From the NCBI RefSeq assembly GCF_033958435.1, contig NC_134146.1, forward strand, positions 26,124,501 to 26,188,500: a stretch of 64,000 nt of DNA, written 5' to 3'. The notes under the pieces were generated by a model. It had not been told where the DNA came from. It searched no databases and saw only the letters and a program-made list of their open reading frames with translations. Positions 45,018 through 57,540 of this stretch are shown in pieces. Numbering within the stretch: the first letter of the stretch is position 1; the number at the start of each line of letters is the position of its first letter. A program made the translations under genes and the position numbers. The DNA comes from Carettochelys insculpta. Lineage: Eukaryota; Chordata; Testudines; Carettochelyidae.

Positions 45018-46197
45018 TACAGCAACATTTAAAGAATATGTCCTGAATGTATTTTATTGAAAAAAATGTATATAAAATTTTTGAAGTTTTTCTGCTTGCC
45101 TGTTTGTTAAAAGGCCTTTTGTTCAGGCTTGAAATTACAATAGTATGTACGTTTCCTGGTGTAAATATGACAGATGTCAGCTCTTTATTCTGCTAGTAGC
45201 ACTCAAACTCCTCACTTATATCAATATCACATCTTGTCAATAGAGCGGACCCTAGACTGCAACTCATCTATATGTATCTAACAAGAAAACGGGTTGTAAG
45301 TCTTTATTTGATATCAGCTGAAGCAGTGACCATGACACACCCAAGAATAAAAAACATACATGACATTAAACATGCTGAACCATATTTCCAAAGCAGAATT
45401 TCTTCCATTCTCCAGGCAGCCACAGATTAGGTTAGCTGGTGGCAATACCTTTTCAATATCAAAATAAACAAAAGAGGATATTCTTTCTGTCAAGAGCCAG
45501 ACCGCCTTATTTTCTTTTAGCTCCAGGCTAATGGTATTTTGCTTCTGAATCAGCAATGCGTCTGAATCAACAATGAGTCATCTCTCTTCAGTAGCCAGTC
45601 TCCTAGGTTTGTTTTTTTAACAGCCTGTTCACCCTCTTTGTTACATGAGCTGGATATAAGAAATCCATAATCAATCTCTCTACTTCCATCTTTCACATTT
45701 TCAGGACTTCTGAAATCTAACACCCTTTGGATAATAAAAGATGTGGTATTTTGCATTTAAAATTTAATATTGGAAAATAACTCCACTGGAATATCAACAC
45801 ACATGTTCTTTTTTTCCCAAGAATCCTCAGCAATGTGGTCACTCCCTCCCCCTTTTTTTTCTGAGTAGTCTAGGCAGTGGAATAGTGTGGATATATTTAG
45901 GGACTAGTGGCTGTGTAAGCATTCCTCAGGGCACTACACTGCAGGCAGCTGGAAATCAATGTGCAGGAGCCTCCAGAAAGTGTGGAGTACCTCACACATT
46001 ACTCTTGAGTGGCCACTAATCCTACTGCTAATTCATGGGACAGCAAGGATGACTTAGAGGGAGCAGAGTTCAGGCTTCCTAGAATCAAAGGGAGACTCAG
46101 AATGGCACAGAAAATAAGTTGAGATGGGAAAACTGAAGAGGACACTTCTTCCTACTGCCCTCTGAAAACAGAAATTGAAACCAAAAAACATGTGAAA
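45018..46197. other. Intergenic DNA, nothing recognised
   Basis: AT-rich, no gene supported. Confidence 0.5.
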
Positions 46198-46690
46198 CTA
46201 CAAAAACAAAAAGCAGTCAAGTAGCACTTTAAAGACTAGCAAAATGGTTTATTAGGGGAGCTTTTGTGTGACAGACCCACTTCTTCAGACCATAGCCAGA
46301 CCAGAACAGACTCAATATTTAAGGCACAGAGAACCAAAAACAGTAAGCAAGGAGGACAAATCAGAAAAAGATAATCAAGGTGAGCAAATCAGAGAGTGGA
46401 GGGGTGGTGGGGGGGGGAAGTCAAGAATTAGTCTGAGCCAAGTATGCAGACAAGCCCCTATAGTGACTCAGAAAGTTCCCATCACGATTTAAACCATGTG
46501 TTAATGTGCCGAATTTGAATATAGAAGTCAGCTCGGTTGTTTCCCTTTCCAGAATGGTGCGATAATTCCTTTTCAGTAACACACGTACCTTTAGGTCATT
46601 GACAGAATGCCCCATGCCATTAAAATGTTGACTAACTGGTTTGTGGAGTGTTTTGATGTCTGTTTTGTGCCCATTGACCCTTTGTCTAAG
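46198..46690 (-). mobile_element. Penelope-like element, subfamily B, 5'-truncated
   Basis: The minus-strand frame ends at 46421 and carries NSLRQRVNGHKTDIKT, KPVSQHFNGMGHSVNDLKV, ERETTELTSIFKFG and LTHGLNRDGNFLSHYRG. This is the C-terminal part of the GIY-YIG region and the PLE C-terminus. The 3' tail (46198-46330) has 'cagtcaagtagcacttt' and 'gacagacccacttcttc'. Truncation falls within the GIY-YIG domain, and the sequence above about 46690 is a different repeat. Confidence 0.85.
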
Positions 46691-48983
46691 GGAGTTGAAA
46701 CTACAGGAACAGTCAGAATAGGGATAGGAAGAGGGGAGAGACTGAGGACTAAGATCAATGGAAGGTATTTCCTCCTCATGCCTCTTATAACTGCTACTAA
46801 TGTCCTGCTCTCCTCTTATACCCATCTGAGGACATCAAAGGGAACCTGCTGTCTCCATCTCTATTCATTTGCACCTCTGCTTATCTAATGTCTGAACTTC
46901 CAGGGAAAGTGTGAGGGATGTGGAAGTATGTGTGTGCCACAAATACTGAAGAACATACATATTGGAAAGTGGGGGATTCTGGGAGTGTGTTGGGGTCACC
47001 CTGAAAATAATAACCAAGGGTGGTGGGAGCCAGAGTGTGGCTGATATCTGCTGAGAGACTGCTGGGATCAGACTTGTTGATCCAGAACTGTAGCCAAACA
47101 CAGATACTCAGGATATTACCTGCATGTTGGCAGGCTGTTTTTGAGCAGCCCGGGTGGAAGCTACAGCAGCAAGGCATTGTAATGCTCTGTGACAGGATCC
47201 GAAGGGTACAACCTGAAATTGTGGAACCATGGTGCCTCCTTCGCTCTCCAGCTTGTACTGTCTCTCACAATGCTTTGGTAGTGACCAGTAGCAAACTTCT
47301 CCAGGTGCTGTTATCACTCAGCCACCAGACTGCAAAAGCATATTGTTAAGTTGCAGGAAGCCAATCCAGGTGCCATCTTGCACTGCTGAAGACCTTCTTT
47401 TATATGGGAGATGGAGAAGTGCAGGATGGAGCCTCAGGGGTGATGGGCAACTCCACACCTCCTACGGCAGACAGACAAAGCATATACCTGGAAGTCCCCC
47501 TAGTGGAGAAAGTAAGGGAGATATACCACATATTTCAGAACCCCTGTACCCAGTTTAAAGAGAGTGGAGATAACAACAAAGATTCCAGAGAAGCAAACAG
47601 GCCTACTATGACACTGAAGAACAGCGAGAGAAGGTGCCTGATTTGCAGGCTGCTGAATCTCCTTCTAATGTCCAGTGGAAGTGTAGAAGGTTGTTTGAGG
47701 AGAGATAGGGGCCGCCATGGATTCTGGCTGCTTAGCTGACTTCTAAGATCTTGCAAATAAATTGAGATACTCACTATAACAATCACCTAAAATTCCCTAA
47801 TATGTATATATGACATCCCCCGCACCCCATAGGGAATGCCAGGACTGGGGATGCTTCTCTGAATTATCCCAGCAACCTTTGGAATATGTTGGGAACTGTG
47901 AATAAGTCATCTGAAATCACTCTCCTGAGAGGATACTCTGCCTTTTGGAGCAGCACGTATCTTGACTGGAATGAGCCTATAACACCCCTCCCCCGCCCAT
48001 CTCCTTCACAGCATGGTCTTCTGTGAAATCGGTTTGCAAAACACAGGTTCAGTGCTTCAGGATGGAACACTTACTGTGGGAGCAGTTTAATCCCATCAGA
48101 CAAGGAAGGAAACCTTCTTCTGGGGCTACGGTTATCATCATCTTTTTCAACCCCCGCTTAGTATTACTGAAAACTGATGAGCTATTTGATCTTGTGATGA
48201 GAACAACCGAGGCTCCTTAGAAAAAGGCCAGCCCTTAAGTAGTAGTGGTCTCTGCTTTAGTGGCAATTGCTGAGCACACTGAAGACCCTTATGCAAAGAA
48301 CATGGATAACAAAACAAGAATGGTCCACATTCCTCCGTCATTGTTTGCAGGGGATGACTGATATGACAAAATGATATGACAGAAAGGGGGATACTCTGAT
48401 TTTGGCCCATGAAATTTCCAATTAGACGGACACATGTCAAGGGCTTACTTCACTTTTATGCCTGGTGCTGCTGGTGAAAACTTTGTTCAAAGTTATTCTG
48501 AATATTTACTAAATATTATTTCAATATTGTGAGTCATCAGAATGAATGAATGGTTTGTGCTACATGCTGTCAGTGTGCTACTGCTTTATGCCCATTTGCC
48601 AAGTGTGCAGATTAATAGATGTGCCTATGTGAAGGAGGAGGAATATGGTTCCCATTGTGCAAAAATACTTCTTTGGATGAGAATTTCATTTGGATGAGAC
48701 ATGAAATTGGCTTCCTTTCTGCCCATTCCTGCACTAAGCTACAAGCCTATTTATAGAGGCACATAGGTTACTCAGATTACCACATGCTTGAAAAAAGAGG
48801 AAAGTTTTACAGTCTCTCCATGACTGCTTGTCAAGTGCTTTAAATTTCAGAACTTTGCTTCTTTAAGAAAAGTAATCTTTCTTGTTTATTGAATTCAAAG
48901 CTGAAACTTAGTGGACATTTAAATTTGAATCCAAACTTTGGGGTAGCTCTTCTCCATTATAGGCCTGAATTAAAAGCCTAGAT
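46691..48983. other. Intergenic DNA with unclassified repeat at start
   Basis: 46699-46790 shares a repeat with 34790-34880. The remainder has no supported gene; the 46.9-47.7 kb stretch looks retroelement-derived but lacks termini. Confidence 0.4.
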
Positions 48984-49356
48984 AAGTGGTCACCAATCAA
49001 TATAGATCCTGGAGCCTCTGACAAGAGATCCTGACTGGTCTGGCCAGGAGGCTATCACATGCTGGCACTTTGGCTAACCCTTCCCCCCTTTGCCTTGAAG
49101 CTGCCCCCAGAAGTTTGCTGCTTGTTATGCAGGGTGTGGGAGGCAGAAGAGAGGAGGAGCTAATATTAGGGTTTCCCCTCTCCCTGCCTCTGCACTCCAT
49201 CTCCACAGAGTGGGCAGGATGGGGCATGGTGTGGCCTCAAATGTGGGGGGGGGGGGGCAGGGAAGGAGGTGGGGCAAGGATATTTGGGTTTTAGGTAGCT
49301 CCTGAACTGACAAATTAAAAAAGTGAGCTTGTGCTTAAAAAGGCTAGAGACCACTG
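48984..49356. mobile_element. hAT-like non-autonomous element
   Basis: The left end 'agtggtcaccaatc' and right end 'ggctagagaccactg' form hAT-type termini. 'gatcctgactggtctgg' near the left end fits a common hAT group. The 8-bp duplication is not convincing. Confidence 0.6.
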
Positions 49357-51040
49357 CCCTGGATCCAAACCCACCAAACTCTGGGAGAATTCAGATTCAG
49401 TGCCAGCCTTTGAAGTTTGCAGCCATCTCTTGAAATAAGAGGCATTTATCAGGCATAAGGGAAATCTGGTTTGGAAAAAATGGAAATGGGCAACTCAGGG
49501 TCACCAGTTCGTTTGATCTGATTTGATTTGTTCTTCAGCTACTGTATGAATTTATGCTCCGAGTAATAAGCAAACTCCATGGGAGTCCATGTCTCCCCAC
49601 CACTACCATCACCAGAGACTGGCCGACACTTGAACATTTTCTCCACGCTCCAGATCACAATTGTAATGGCAATGGAAAACTAAGATCATCATCAGCAATT
49701 TTAAGAGTGAAATTGGGGAATGGGAAAGCAGTGTCAGGCCCTCTAGTTCTCTAAATAGTCTCTTTCCTCACTAGTTCCCTTTGTACTAAAGTCAATTCCA
49801 TGATCAAGTAGATAAGGTTTTCATAACCAAATATTTATTGTCTTTCCTAATGTGAAAGACCTACCAGAGGCTGACTTCTGCTGCTGCCCTTGTTGACAAT
49901 GCTCCAATTTTAGCTCACATTTTGGTGAAAACACATTTTGTACTTTCAGATATTCAGGTTTGCAGAAGTGATAGTTTCCACAAGCAAAGGAGAATTTGGG
50001 GGCAAACAAAAATTTTGGGGGACCAAAAGGAAGAGAAAACTCAGAATTCTATGTTAAAGATGGGACCATACTGAGAGTTGTGAATTGACACTGTAGGTAG
50101 AGCAGCATGCTTTCACCCTTGTAGCAGTCTAGTGATATCTTTGACAGTCAGTGTTTCAGGGGCACACTAGTAGCATAGTATTTTAATAACGCCCTGTATG
50201 ACAACTGTTTTACAGACAAACGGAATACCAAGGGCTCGCAGAAATTACTAACATGAACTTAAAATCACATCTTTATTAGTTCATGTTAGCAAGCGCAAAA
50301 TCCTTCTACTAGATGGTTTCTTTGAGGACTGGGTTTTTTTTTTTAATTAAAAAAAAACCCAGTAAGATACACTAATGCAATCAATTTGTTTCTGTTGCAG
50401 TTTCTCATGATCAAATAGACTTCCTAGCTCCTTTTCACAAAACTGTTTTAAAAGGAGTATTATTGGAGGAAAAATTAATGTAGAGTGGGAAGGGACAACT
50501 TGTTTATTCAAATTTAGACCCCACTTGAAATATATTCAATCTAAATTTAGAACAAAACTTGAACATTTAAAATATATATAAGCAATTAATTTTTATCTGA
50601 TCTGCTGAATACCATTCTAGTCATTAATAGGTAACCAAGCCCTAGAGAAACATCTGGGTTGAGTAGGCTAGTGGACTAAGGGAAGTACAGATGACTACAG
50701 GGTTGCTGATTTTTCTCAAAACATTTTGAAACCGGTTCTTGTTTCTAATACCAAGACACAGAGAAGGAGGTTGCCAACTGACAAGGGTACTCAGGAACAA
50801 TTAATTCTTTTTATTGCTTATTTTCAAGCTAAAGCTCTGGTTCCAGAAAAACACAAGCAATCAGGAAGGTAAAAGAACCATCCCTTTGGATCAATACCTG
50901 AATACATCTGCAGTCAACATCTATACACACCTGTTCATACTCCTTGTGTATATATCCACACTCAGCAACAACATGCATCAGTACAACATACACATACACC
51001 ACACTCTGAATCTGACAGCTTTCCAGGCACTATACAAGAT
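49357..51040. other. Intergenic DNA with two short hairpins
   Basis: No gene is supported. Two hairpins are visible: ctaacatgaact/agttcatgttag (50239-50288) and the 36-nt palindrome actgggttt...aaacccagt (50328-50363). Confidence 0.6.
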
Positions 51041-51490
51041 AGAACCATAGAATCAGATTCCTAGGGCTGGAAGAGACCTCAGGAGGTCATTGAGTCCAGC
51101 CTCCTACTGAAATCAGGACCAACCCTAACTAAATCATCCCAGCCAGGACTTCGTCAAGCCAGGACTTAAAAACCTCTGTGGATGGAGACTCCACCACCTC
51201 TCTATGTAGTCCATTGCTGTGCTTCACTCCCCTCCTAGAGAAGTAGTTTTTCCTAATATCCAACTGAGACTTCCCCCACTGTACTTCCTTGTTCTACTAT
51301 CCATCTGCTATCCATCACCTCTCTCCATCCTCTTTAGAGCCTCCCTTCAGGAAGTCAAAGGCTGCTATCAAATCACCCCTCACTCTTCTGCAAACTAAAG
51401 AAGCCCAGATCCCTCAGCCTTTCCTCATAGGTCATGTGCTCCATCCCCCTAATAGGCTACAACACACCTATTTTCCCAGGCTTTTCTTCA
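51041..51490 (-). mobile_element. CR1 LINE 3' end
   Basis: Plus-strand 'agaaccatagaatcag', 'agggctggaagagacctcag', 'gaggtcattgagtccag' and 'ctctatgtagtccattgctg' are the reverse complement of the CR1 3' region, with its ATTCTATG-type end at 51041. 5'-truncated. CR1 is the dominant LINE of birds, crocodilians and turtles. Confidence 0.92.
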
Positions 51491-52925
51491 AGAGAGGGGA
51501 ATGTTTGGAGAATCGCCAGGGAAAGAAAGGAGCAGAGATGCCTGGAGTATGCTGGAATGGGAAGCAGAATTTTTTCTTTACTTACAGTAAATAGAGGGAG
51601 TAGTGCAGTGGGCTGGGAATGTCAGTTTGTGTTCTTTGAACTTCCAAGTAGTGCTGGTATACATCTTTCATACAGCACCCAGAATTCTGGTTAGATTCTT
51701 TATAAATATCCATTTAGAAAGGTTCCACAAACCCAAGAATCCCTGGTTTCTGGAGTACAGTGCAGCTGAATTCTGTAGCAAATTGTAGGCTTTGCAGCAG
51801 AATGAGATACAGCAAGAAACTCTTTGAAAATCAGAGTTACTTAAAAGTAAATGATTGACTGGCATAGCTTCATAAGCTGTGTCAATATTTAATTTAATTT
51901 AATAAAAATGTCTGTGACTGATTGCTGTCATATTTCCAGGTTGGGCAGAAACCACCCCTCCTCTGTCTGGCTGCTGAGTATGCTGACGGCATGGGCTTTA
52001 ACGCTTGGCTGTTGGGAAGGAGGGAAGAAGACAAGACCCTGATCTGGAAAAACTGAGTAGGGAGACAGCAGTGAATGGGGTCAGCGATTTGACACACAGC
52101 AGCTGTGGAAGGTTTAGGAGGAGTGAATGATGCTTGGAGATACTCACTGGCTCAGAGTTATGTGGTATCCTGACCTGAGGGCAATAACTTGTGGAATGCA
52201 GCTGCTCTTGTTTCACTCCCTCCCCTTGGCTCATCCTCAAATGTCTGCATCAACTACAGCAAGAGTGAACTAACTTTTTACGTCAGGCCCCATTTTCTGT
52301 CCCTGCAATTAGCAGGGTCCCCGCAACCTGTGTAATGTAATTCAAACTGACAGAAGTTTCAGTTATGTTCCTATGAAAAAAAAAACAACAACCCAACTTT
52401 TGGCACATGTAAGAAAATAAGTATGTAGAATGTAAAAACTTTATTAATTGATATAGAAATGCAAATATGCATACATAGAAATAGCATGTTTCAACATTAA
52501 TTAGATGGACAAGCCTCAGACCCAGCAGCCGATTGCCGTGCACCTCCTTTATGAAATTTCATGCCCTCTCCAAGAGGGCCTGCCCTCCACTTTGTGCATG
52601 CCTACTCTAAAGATCTCACACAAAGAGTCTTCCATCAGATCCTAGGCAGCTAGGAACAGGCCATGGAGCCAGCATGCCAACATGTTCAATCAGCTTCAGC
52701 TGCCCTCCAGCAGTAGCGCTGAAGGATGATACTCTCCTTGTTTCATAAATCATCCAATGTTCTTGACCTTTTCACAGATTTTAAGTGTTGTTGCAGCTTA
52801 AATTCAAAGCATTTCCTTCATCAGGTTTTAGCTACAAAGCTTCTTGAAGTCAAGTTAAAATGTATTAAAAACTTACTGCAGTACTTATCTTGTGCTTTCA
52901 GTCTAGCCATGCCACTAACTATAGA
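51491..52925. other. Intergenic DNA, nothing recognised
   Basis: No gene or bounded repeat supported. Confidence 0.5.
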
Positions 52926-52929
52926 CTAA

Positions 52930-53190
52930 GAAAATAATTAATTAGGTGATGAGCTTTCATGGGGTAGACCCAATTCTTCAGATCTGGAGATATAGCATTT
53001 CCAGTACAGCCCAACAGCTATATGTCACAGAGGGCCAAAAAATACTGAAAGAAAAACTGACAAATCAGATACATAGAACTGAAGTTGGGTCTGAGGGGTA
53101 CAAGATTCTAAGTGTCCTGCCTGAGCTCTTAGTACCTCACATCCCTCACACGCCCCCTTCAGTTCTATGTATCTGGTGTGTCAGTTTTTA
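52930..53190 (-). mobile_element. PLE tail fragment plus inverted repeat
   Basis: 52940-52985 ('taggtgatgagctttcatgg', 'gacccaattcttcag') is the minus-sense subfamily B tail. Further on, 'actgacaaatcagatacata' (about 53058) and 'tatgtatctggtgtgtcagt' (about 53166) form an inverted pair separated by about 75 bp. Confidence 0.65.
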
Positions 53191-53675
53191 TTTCATGTGC
53201 TGCATCCTCCATGGTATCATCCACCTTTGCCGATAGAGACACCTAAGACCTTATTTTTCAGACTACTTTGCTTTACACATTCCAGTACAGCTCTCACTGA
53301 CTTCAGTGTAAGTAAATAACAAAGCTGCAGTTTTTCTATAGCACTGCACTGGGTATTACTCTAATGTTAATCAACCTTTTTCTGAGAAACCTTGTGCCCA
53401 TAAAACAGTCCAGGCCTGACAGTTAAATGCTCTGTCCTCCTGGTCCTGATTCATCACTGTGCCTTAACCCCAAGCTTAATCCAGAGCAACAAACTCTAAG
53501 GACCAGAAGATAGTTTCGTCTGTTAGTCCGTTCAGGAATTGATCCAAAGCTCACTAACATGAACAGAAAGACACCCACTGCTTTCGGTGGGCTTTCGATC
53601 AGACACTTAATCCTTTTCCTCTATGCTGAGCCTGCCACAAGATTCTCAGTTATTACTGATTACAATTAGTAATAG
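53191..53675. other. Intergenic DNA, nothing recognised
   Basis: No gene supported. It ends with the left target-duplication copy of the next element. Confidence 0.5.
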
Positions 53676-54873
53676 TGTAACCCTTCTGCCGGAAGGAGTT
53701 GGCAGCAACCAGGACCGGGTTCAACATCTAGGGGTTCCTTTTCATCCATCTCACACAGAACCAGCTCAAGCTCCCACCCAGTAGCCTGGGAAATTCACAC
53801 ACCCCTGGGTGCCTCAGAGAGGCAATGCTTCTCCACTCACAAGCACAGAGTCTGAGTGTAGAAAAGAACATTTAAGAAGAGGCAGAAAGGTCAATTAGCA
53901 TAAGCTTGGGAAAACACCACACCCAGAGTTCATAACCAGTCCTCAAGTAACTGTCCCAGCTCAAATGCATTGAGCAATGTCCTTGGCCTCTCAGACTCCC
54001 CAGTCCAATACAGTAAACAGCCAATCCACACACCCAACTTCTTCCACACCCTCAATTCAAATGCCCCACTTACAACTTGGTCAAGTCCATGTGGGCACTG
54101 ATACCTTACGCTGATGCATTCCCTCATGGAACCTGAGACAATGTCACGTTTGTGCTGGTCCAGCCTTCCGCTTGCTTCTGCCAGCCATCCGCCAGTCGCA
54201 CCGTCCGCTGCTCCTCCTACCGGCCATGCTGTCTGTCTGTCGCTGCTCCTCCTACTGGCCATCCCCTGGTCACACCATCCGCTGCTGCTCTTACTGGCTG
54301 TGCCATCCATTCGCCGCTAGTCCTCCTACCAGCCAGCCACTGGTCAAGCCATCTGTCGTGGGTTTGGCCTGAGGCAAAACCCTGTGATTTCAACTCTTAA
54401 TAGCTACCAAAGTGGAGTCTCATAAAACCCCTGGTATCCAGCTCTACCTTTTAAGAGGTGGGGAGGGCTAGTCAAACCAGGCTTATACCTATATGGCCAA
54501 GGCTTAGACAGGTCTAAGGAACTCAGCTAGTTAGTTCAACCCATATTCCTCCCCTTCTGCTTTACAATACTTTAAACCAGGGATCCCTGTGTAATCCATG
54601 TCTTATGCAGTTATGATGACTGCCCTGTCCCCGACAATGACTTGGAGCATTGGTGAGATTTCACAATTCTTATACTGAGTGTTAGCATAAATTGTGATTT
54701 TACAACAATGTGTTTACAATAGACAAAATCTCATTGCTTCCTTGCTACCTATCAGTCTTTTTTTGCAAGGTATCACATATGCACACCTTCATATTCCCAT
54801 GCAAATGATCTCTGGGAGACACAGTCCTCCCAGTCTTCAGCAGCATTGAGTTCCTGCTGGCACATTCCTTACA
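53676..54873. mobile_element. Solo LTR candidate of an endogenous retroelement
   Basis: 1198 bp starting TGTAA and ending TTACA, a 5-bp inverted terminus with TG/CA ends. It is flanked by ATAG (53672-53675, 54874-54877), a 4-bp duplication. No internal gag, pol or env frame is present, as expected for a recombined solo LTR. A minisatellite lies inside. Orientation is not determined. Confidence 0.62.
54165..54360. repeat. Minisatellite inside the solo LTR
   Basis: Four to five diverged units of about 45-55 bp containing 'cgctgctcctcctac(t/c)ggcca' and 'ctggtcacaccatc'. Tandem repeats within an LTR often sit in the enhancer region. Confidence 0.78.
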
Positions 54874-54904
54874 ATAGTAATACCATAGCCTCTAGGAGCC
54901 ACAT

Positions 54905-55200
54905 CTCATTGTCAGGCCCTCCGACGGGGTGGGGGGGGCCCAAAGGGGACAGTTGTCTCCAGGCCCAGCATTTCAAAGGAGCCCACAATTTTGGCAGTGG
55001 CAGCAGCCACAGCTCAGGGGCCCTTTGAAATGCCACAGTAGCACTTCACACAGCTGTGAAGTAGGGTATGTGTGTGAGTGGGGAGCATCACTGCAGTCTG
55101 GGCAGCTAAGATCTAACTGCCCTTGGCTCCACCCCTTCCATTCTTTGCCCCGCCCCTTCCAGGGCATTGAGCTGGACCCCTTCTCCCATCTTGCTTTTGG
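54905..55200. repeat. Unclassified GC-rich dispersed repeat, copy 2
   Basis: Shares ordered blocks with 27690-27985 ('cccagcatttcaaaggagcc', 'ggccctttgaaatg', 'cagctgtgaag'). A further partial relative lies near 57380-57440. Confidence 0.6.
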
Positions 55201-56064
55201 GCCCATGTCAGCTGTTGGCACCACTGCTCATTGTGCTACATACTACAAATCCACAAGAAAAATATTGTCCATGCCCCAGAGAACTTGCAATCTAAGAATA
55301 AGAGAAGACATAACAGATGGATACAGACAGACAGATGGAGAATATTTGTGCATGTTATGTGGATGCTTAACTGAGAACTGAACTGAGACCACCATCATCA
55401 TCTTGCAGAGACCGTCAGATAGCCATTACATGGTCATCCCCTTTTGTCCTTTCCATCTTGGGCTGGAGTTCCCCAGTAACCTAATGCTGAAACAGATCCC
55501 ATTACCTGTCCTTAAGCGTCTAGTCCCCCCACAACAGGTTTCAATAGTTGTTGGTTTATGGCCATTAACTTGTTTATTAAATCTTACACAAACAGGTCTT
55601 TACTAAACTAGTGAGGCGCAGTCTCTTGATTTAATCTAAATTTCTCTTCTGTAGCTGCCGTATGGTATCCCAAAACGTGTGCACAGAGGGGTCTGGTCAT
55701 ATCAATTGAATTAAAGATTGAGAAGTAACAGAACATACTGTGCTGATTAACATTATACCTCACATACCAACTAAGATACAAGATACAAGATGAAGCTAAG
55801 TGTTTCCAATACAATCGAGAAATGTCTTCAGCTCACTTCAGTCCAGGTGGGCGAGTATCCACCCATGCAAGTACAGCTGCAGAATTTGTCTCTAGAGGAC
55901 TGAATGCTGGTTATTTTTTATTCATATATGTTTAGGTATCTAGAAGTTCTTCATGGACACTACACTTCCATTTTCATCTTTTGTCAAGTGAAATATTAGC
56001 ACAGCTCTGAGTGAAGACAATAAATACCTGACTAGACAGTAGTTATTGTTTTCAGACCATAGGG
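55201..56064. other. Intergenic DNA, nothing recognised
   Basis: No gene or bounded repeat supported. Confidence 0.5.
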
Positions 56065-56435
56065 CAGAGGTTTCTAAACTGGGGGTCAGGACTCCAAAGT
56101 GGATTGCAACCTTGTTTTAATGGGGTCAACATAGCTAACATTAGATTTGCCAAAACCAAAGCCTGAACCCCAGTGCCCAGGGCCAAAATCAAATCCCAAG
56201 CCCCGCCATTCAGTACCAAAGCCAAAGTGCAAGCGCTTCAGCTTTTGGCGGCAGGACTCAGGTTTCAGCCCCCACCTGCCTGGGGCTGAAGTCCATGTAC
56301 TTCAGCTTTGTCCCTGCCCAGCCTTGGGGCAGTGGGACTTGGATGAGCTCAAATTTTGTCTTCCTTCCTGTGGTGTTGTACTAAGTTTTGCTGTCAGCAG
56401 GGGGATCATGCTGCAATAAAGTTTGAGATCTCCTG
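56065..56435. mobile_element. hAT-like non-autonomous element with 8-bp TSD
   Basis: The left end CAGAGGTTTCTAAACTGG and inverted right end CAGGAGATCTCAAACTT fit hAT-Charlie termini. Flanking octamers ccataggg (56057-56064) and ctacaggg (56436-56443) match at 6 of 8 positions. Confidence 0.7.
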
Positions 56436-56663
56436 CTACAGGGCATTTTAGAGTGTAAACGGGTTATATTGTATCCAACAGTTCACAAACTGACACTTGT
56501 TAAATTAATCTAGTCACACTAGAGTACTGCCTTGTGGAGACTCCCTTATTTTGACTGAAGAATGGCTTAAAAGTCAGTACACATAAGTGCGTAAAAGAAA
56601 ATAAAATTGACCTACATTAAATCAATGGCAGACACTACTGATTAAATTGATGGCAGACACTAA

Positions 56664-57061
56664 GGCTACAGACACACAGCAAAGTTATTTCAAGATAGTG
56701 GCCACAATTTCAAAATAACTTTGCTGACATCTACGCTACACACACACTATTTCCAAATAAATTCAAAATAGTGGGAACGTTATTTTGAATTTCATAAATC
56801 TCATTGCAGGACGAATAGCAATTTCAAAATAGGCACTGTTAAGACACAGGATAGCACTATTTCAAAATAAGCCACGATGGCGTCCAATGGCACTATTTTG
56901 AAATAGGAACTATGTATCCAGACATACTATTTCAAATTACCTCGATGCTATTTCAAAATGTATTCTTGTGTGGAACTGTGTTATTTCAAAATAAACTATT
57001 TTGGAATAGCTATTCCAGAATGGATTATTTTGAAATCATGCTGCTGTGTAGATGTAGACCT
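56664..57061. mobile_element. Harbinger-type MITE, TSD TAA
   Basis: About 398 bp, left end GGCTACAGACACACAGC, right end inverted GGTCTACATCTACACAGC. The canonical TAA lies on both sides (56661-56663, 57062-57064). The interior is dense in 'tatttcaaaata' palindromes, like the subterminal repeats of the autonomous element. Confidence 0.78.
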
Positions 57062-57540
57062 TAAGTGTCCATATTGAGATTTGCACTAAAATAACCCAGT
57101 TGTGAATTAGAACCTCATAAGTCATTTTGGTTCAAGTAACTGTGCAGTTAAACACATTTAAACTTGCTTCTAATCAGTTTAAGCTAAACCAAATAAGTCT
57201 GATTTCAGCTGAAAAAGAGCACCCATACAGTCTTTTCTACCAGTTTTAATTAAATCTGGTTTTAATCAAACTGTAATTGAGGAATTCTCAATGTTTTTCT
57301 TTCTGCCCCCTTCCCCCAACATGCTGTAAAACCTCCATGGCCCATCTCTGCCACAATTGTTTTTGGTGTATAAAAGCCAGGGCCAGCATTAGGGGAGCAC
57401 AAGCAGGGCAACTGCCCAGGGCCCTATGCCACAGGGGGACCCGGAAAAGTAAGTTGCTCCGGTAAAGATTTGCAGTTTTCAGTTTGTCAGTACTGAAATA
57501 TTCATAAACCTGAATTATCCACCAGGAAAAATAAAAAAAC

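Noticed and set aside
50328..50363. Perfect poly-T/poly-A hairpin as a terminator or small RNA
   Set aside because: It looks like a fold-back of homopolymer tracts; no associated transcript signal.
53930..54400. 126-codon minus-strand ORF and overlapping Ser/Pro-rich plus-strand ORFs
   Set aside because: They arise from the minisatellite within the solo LTR.
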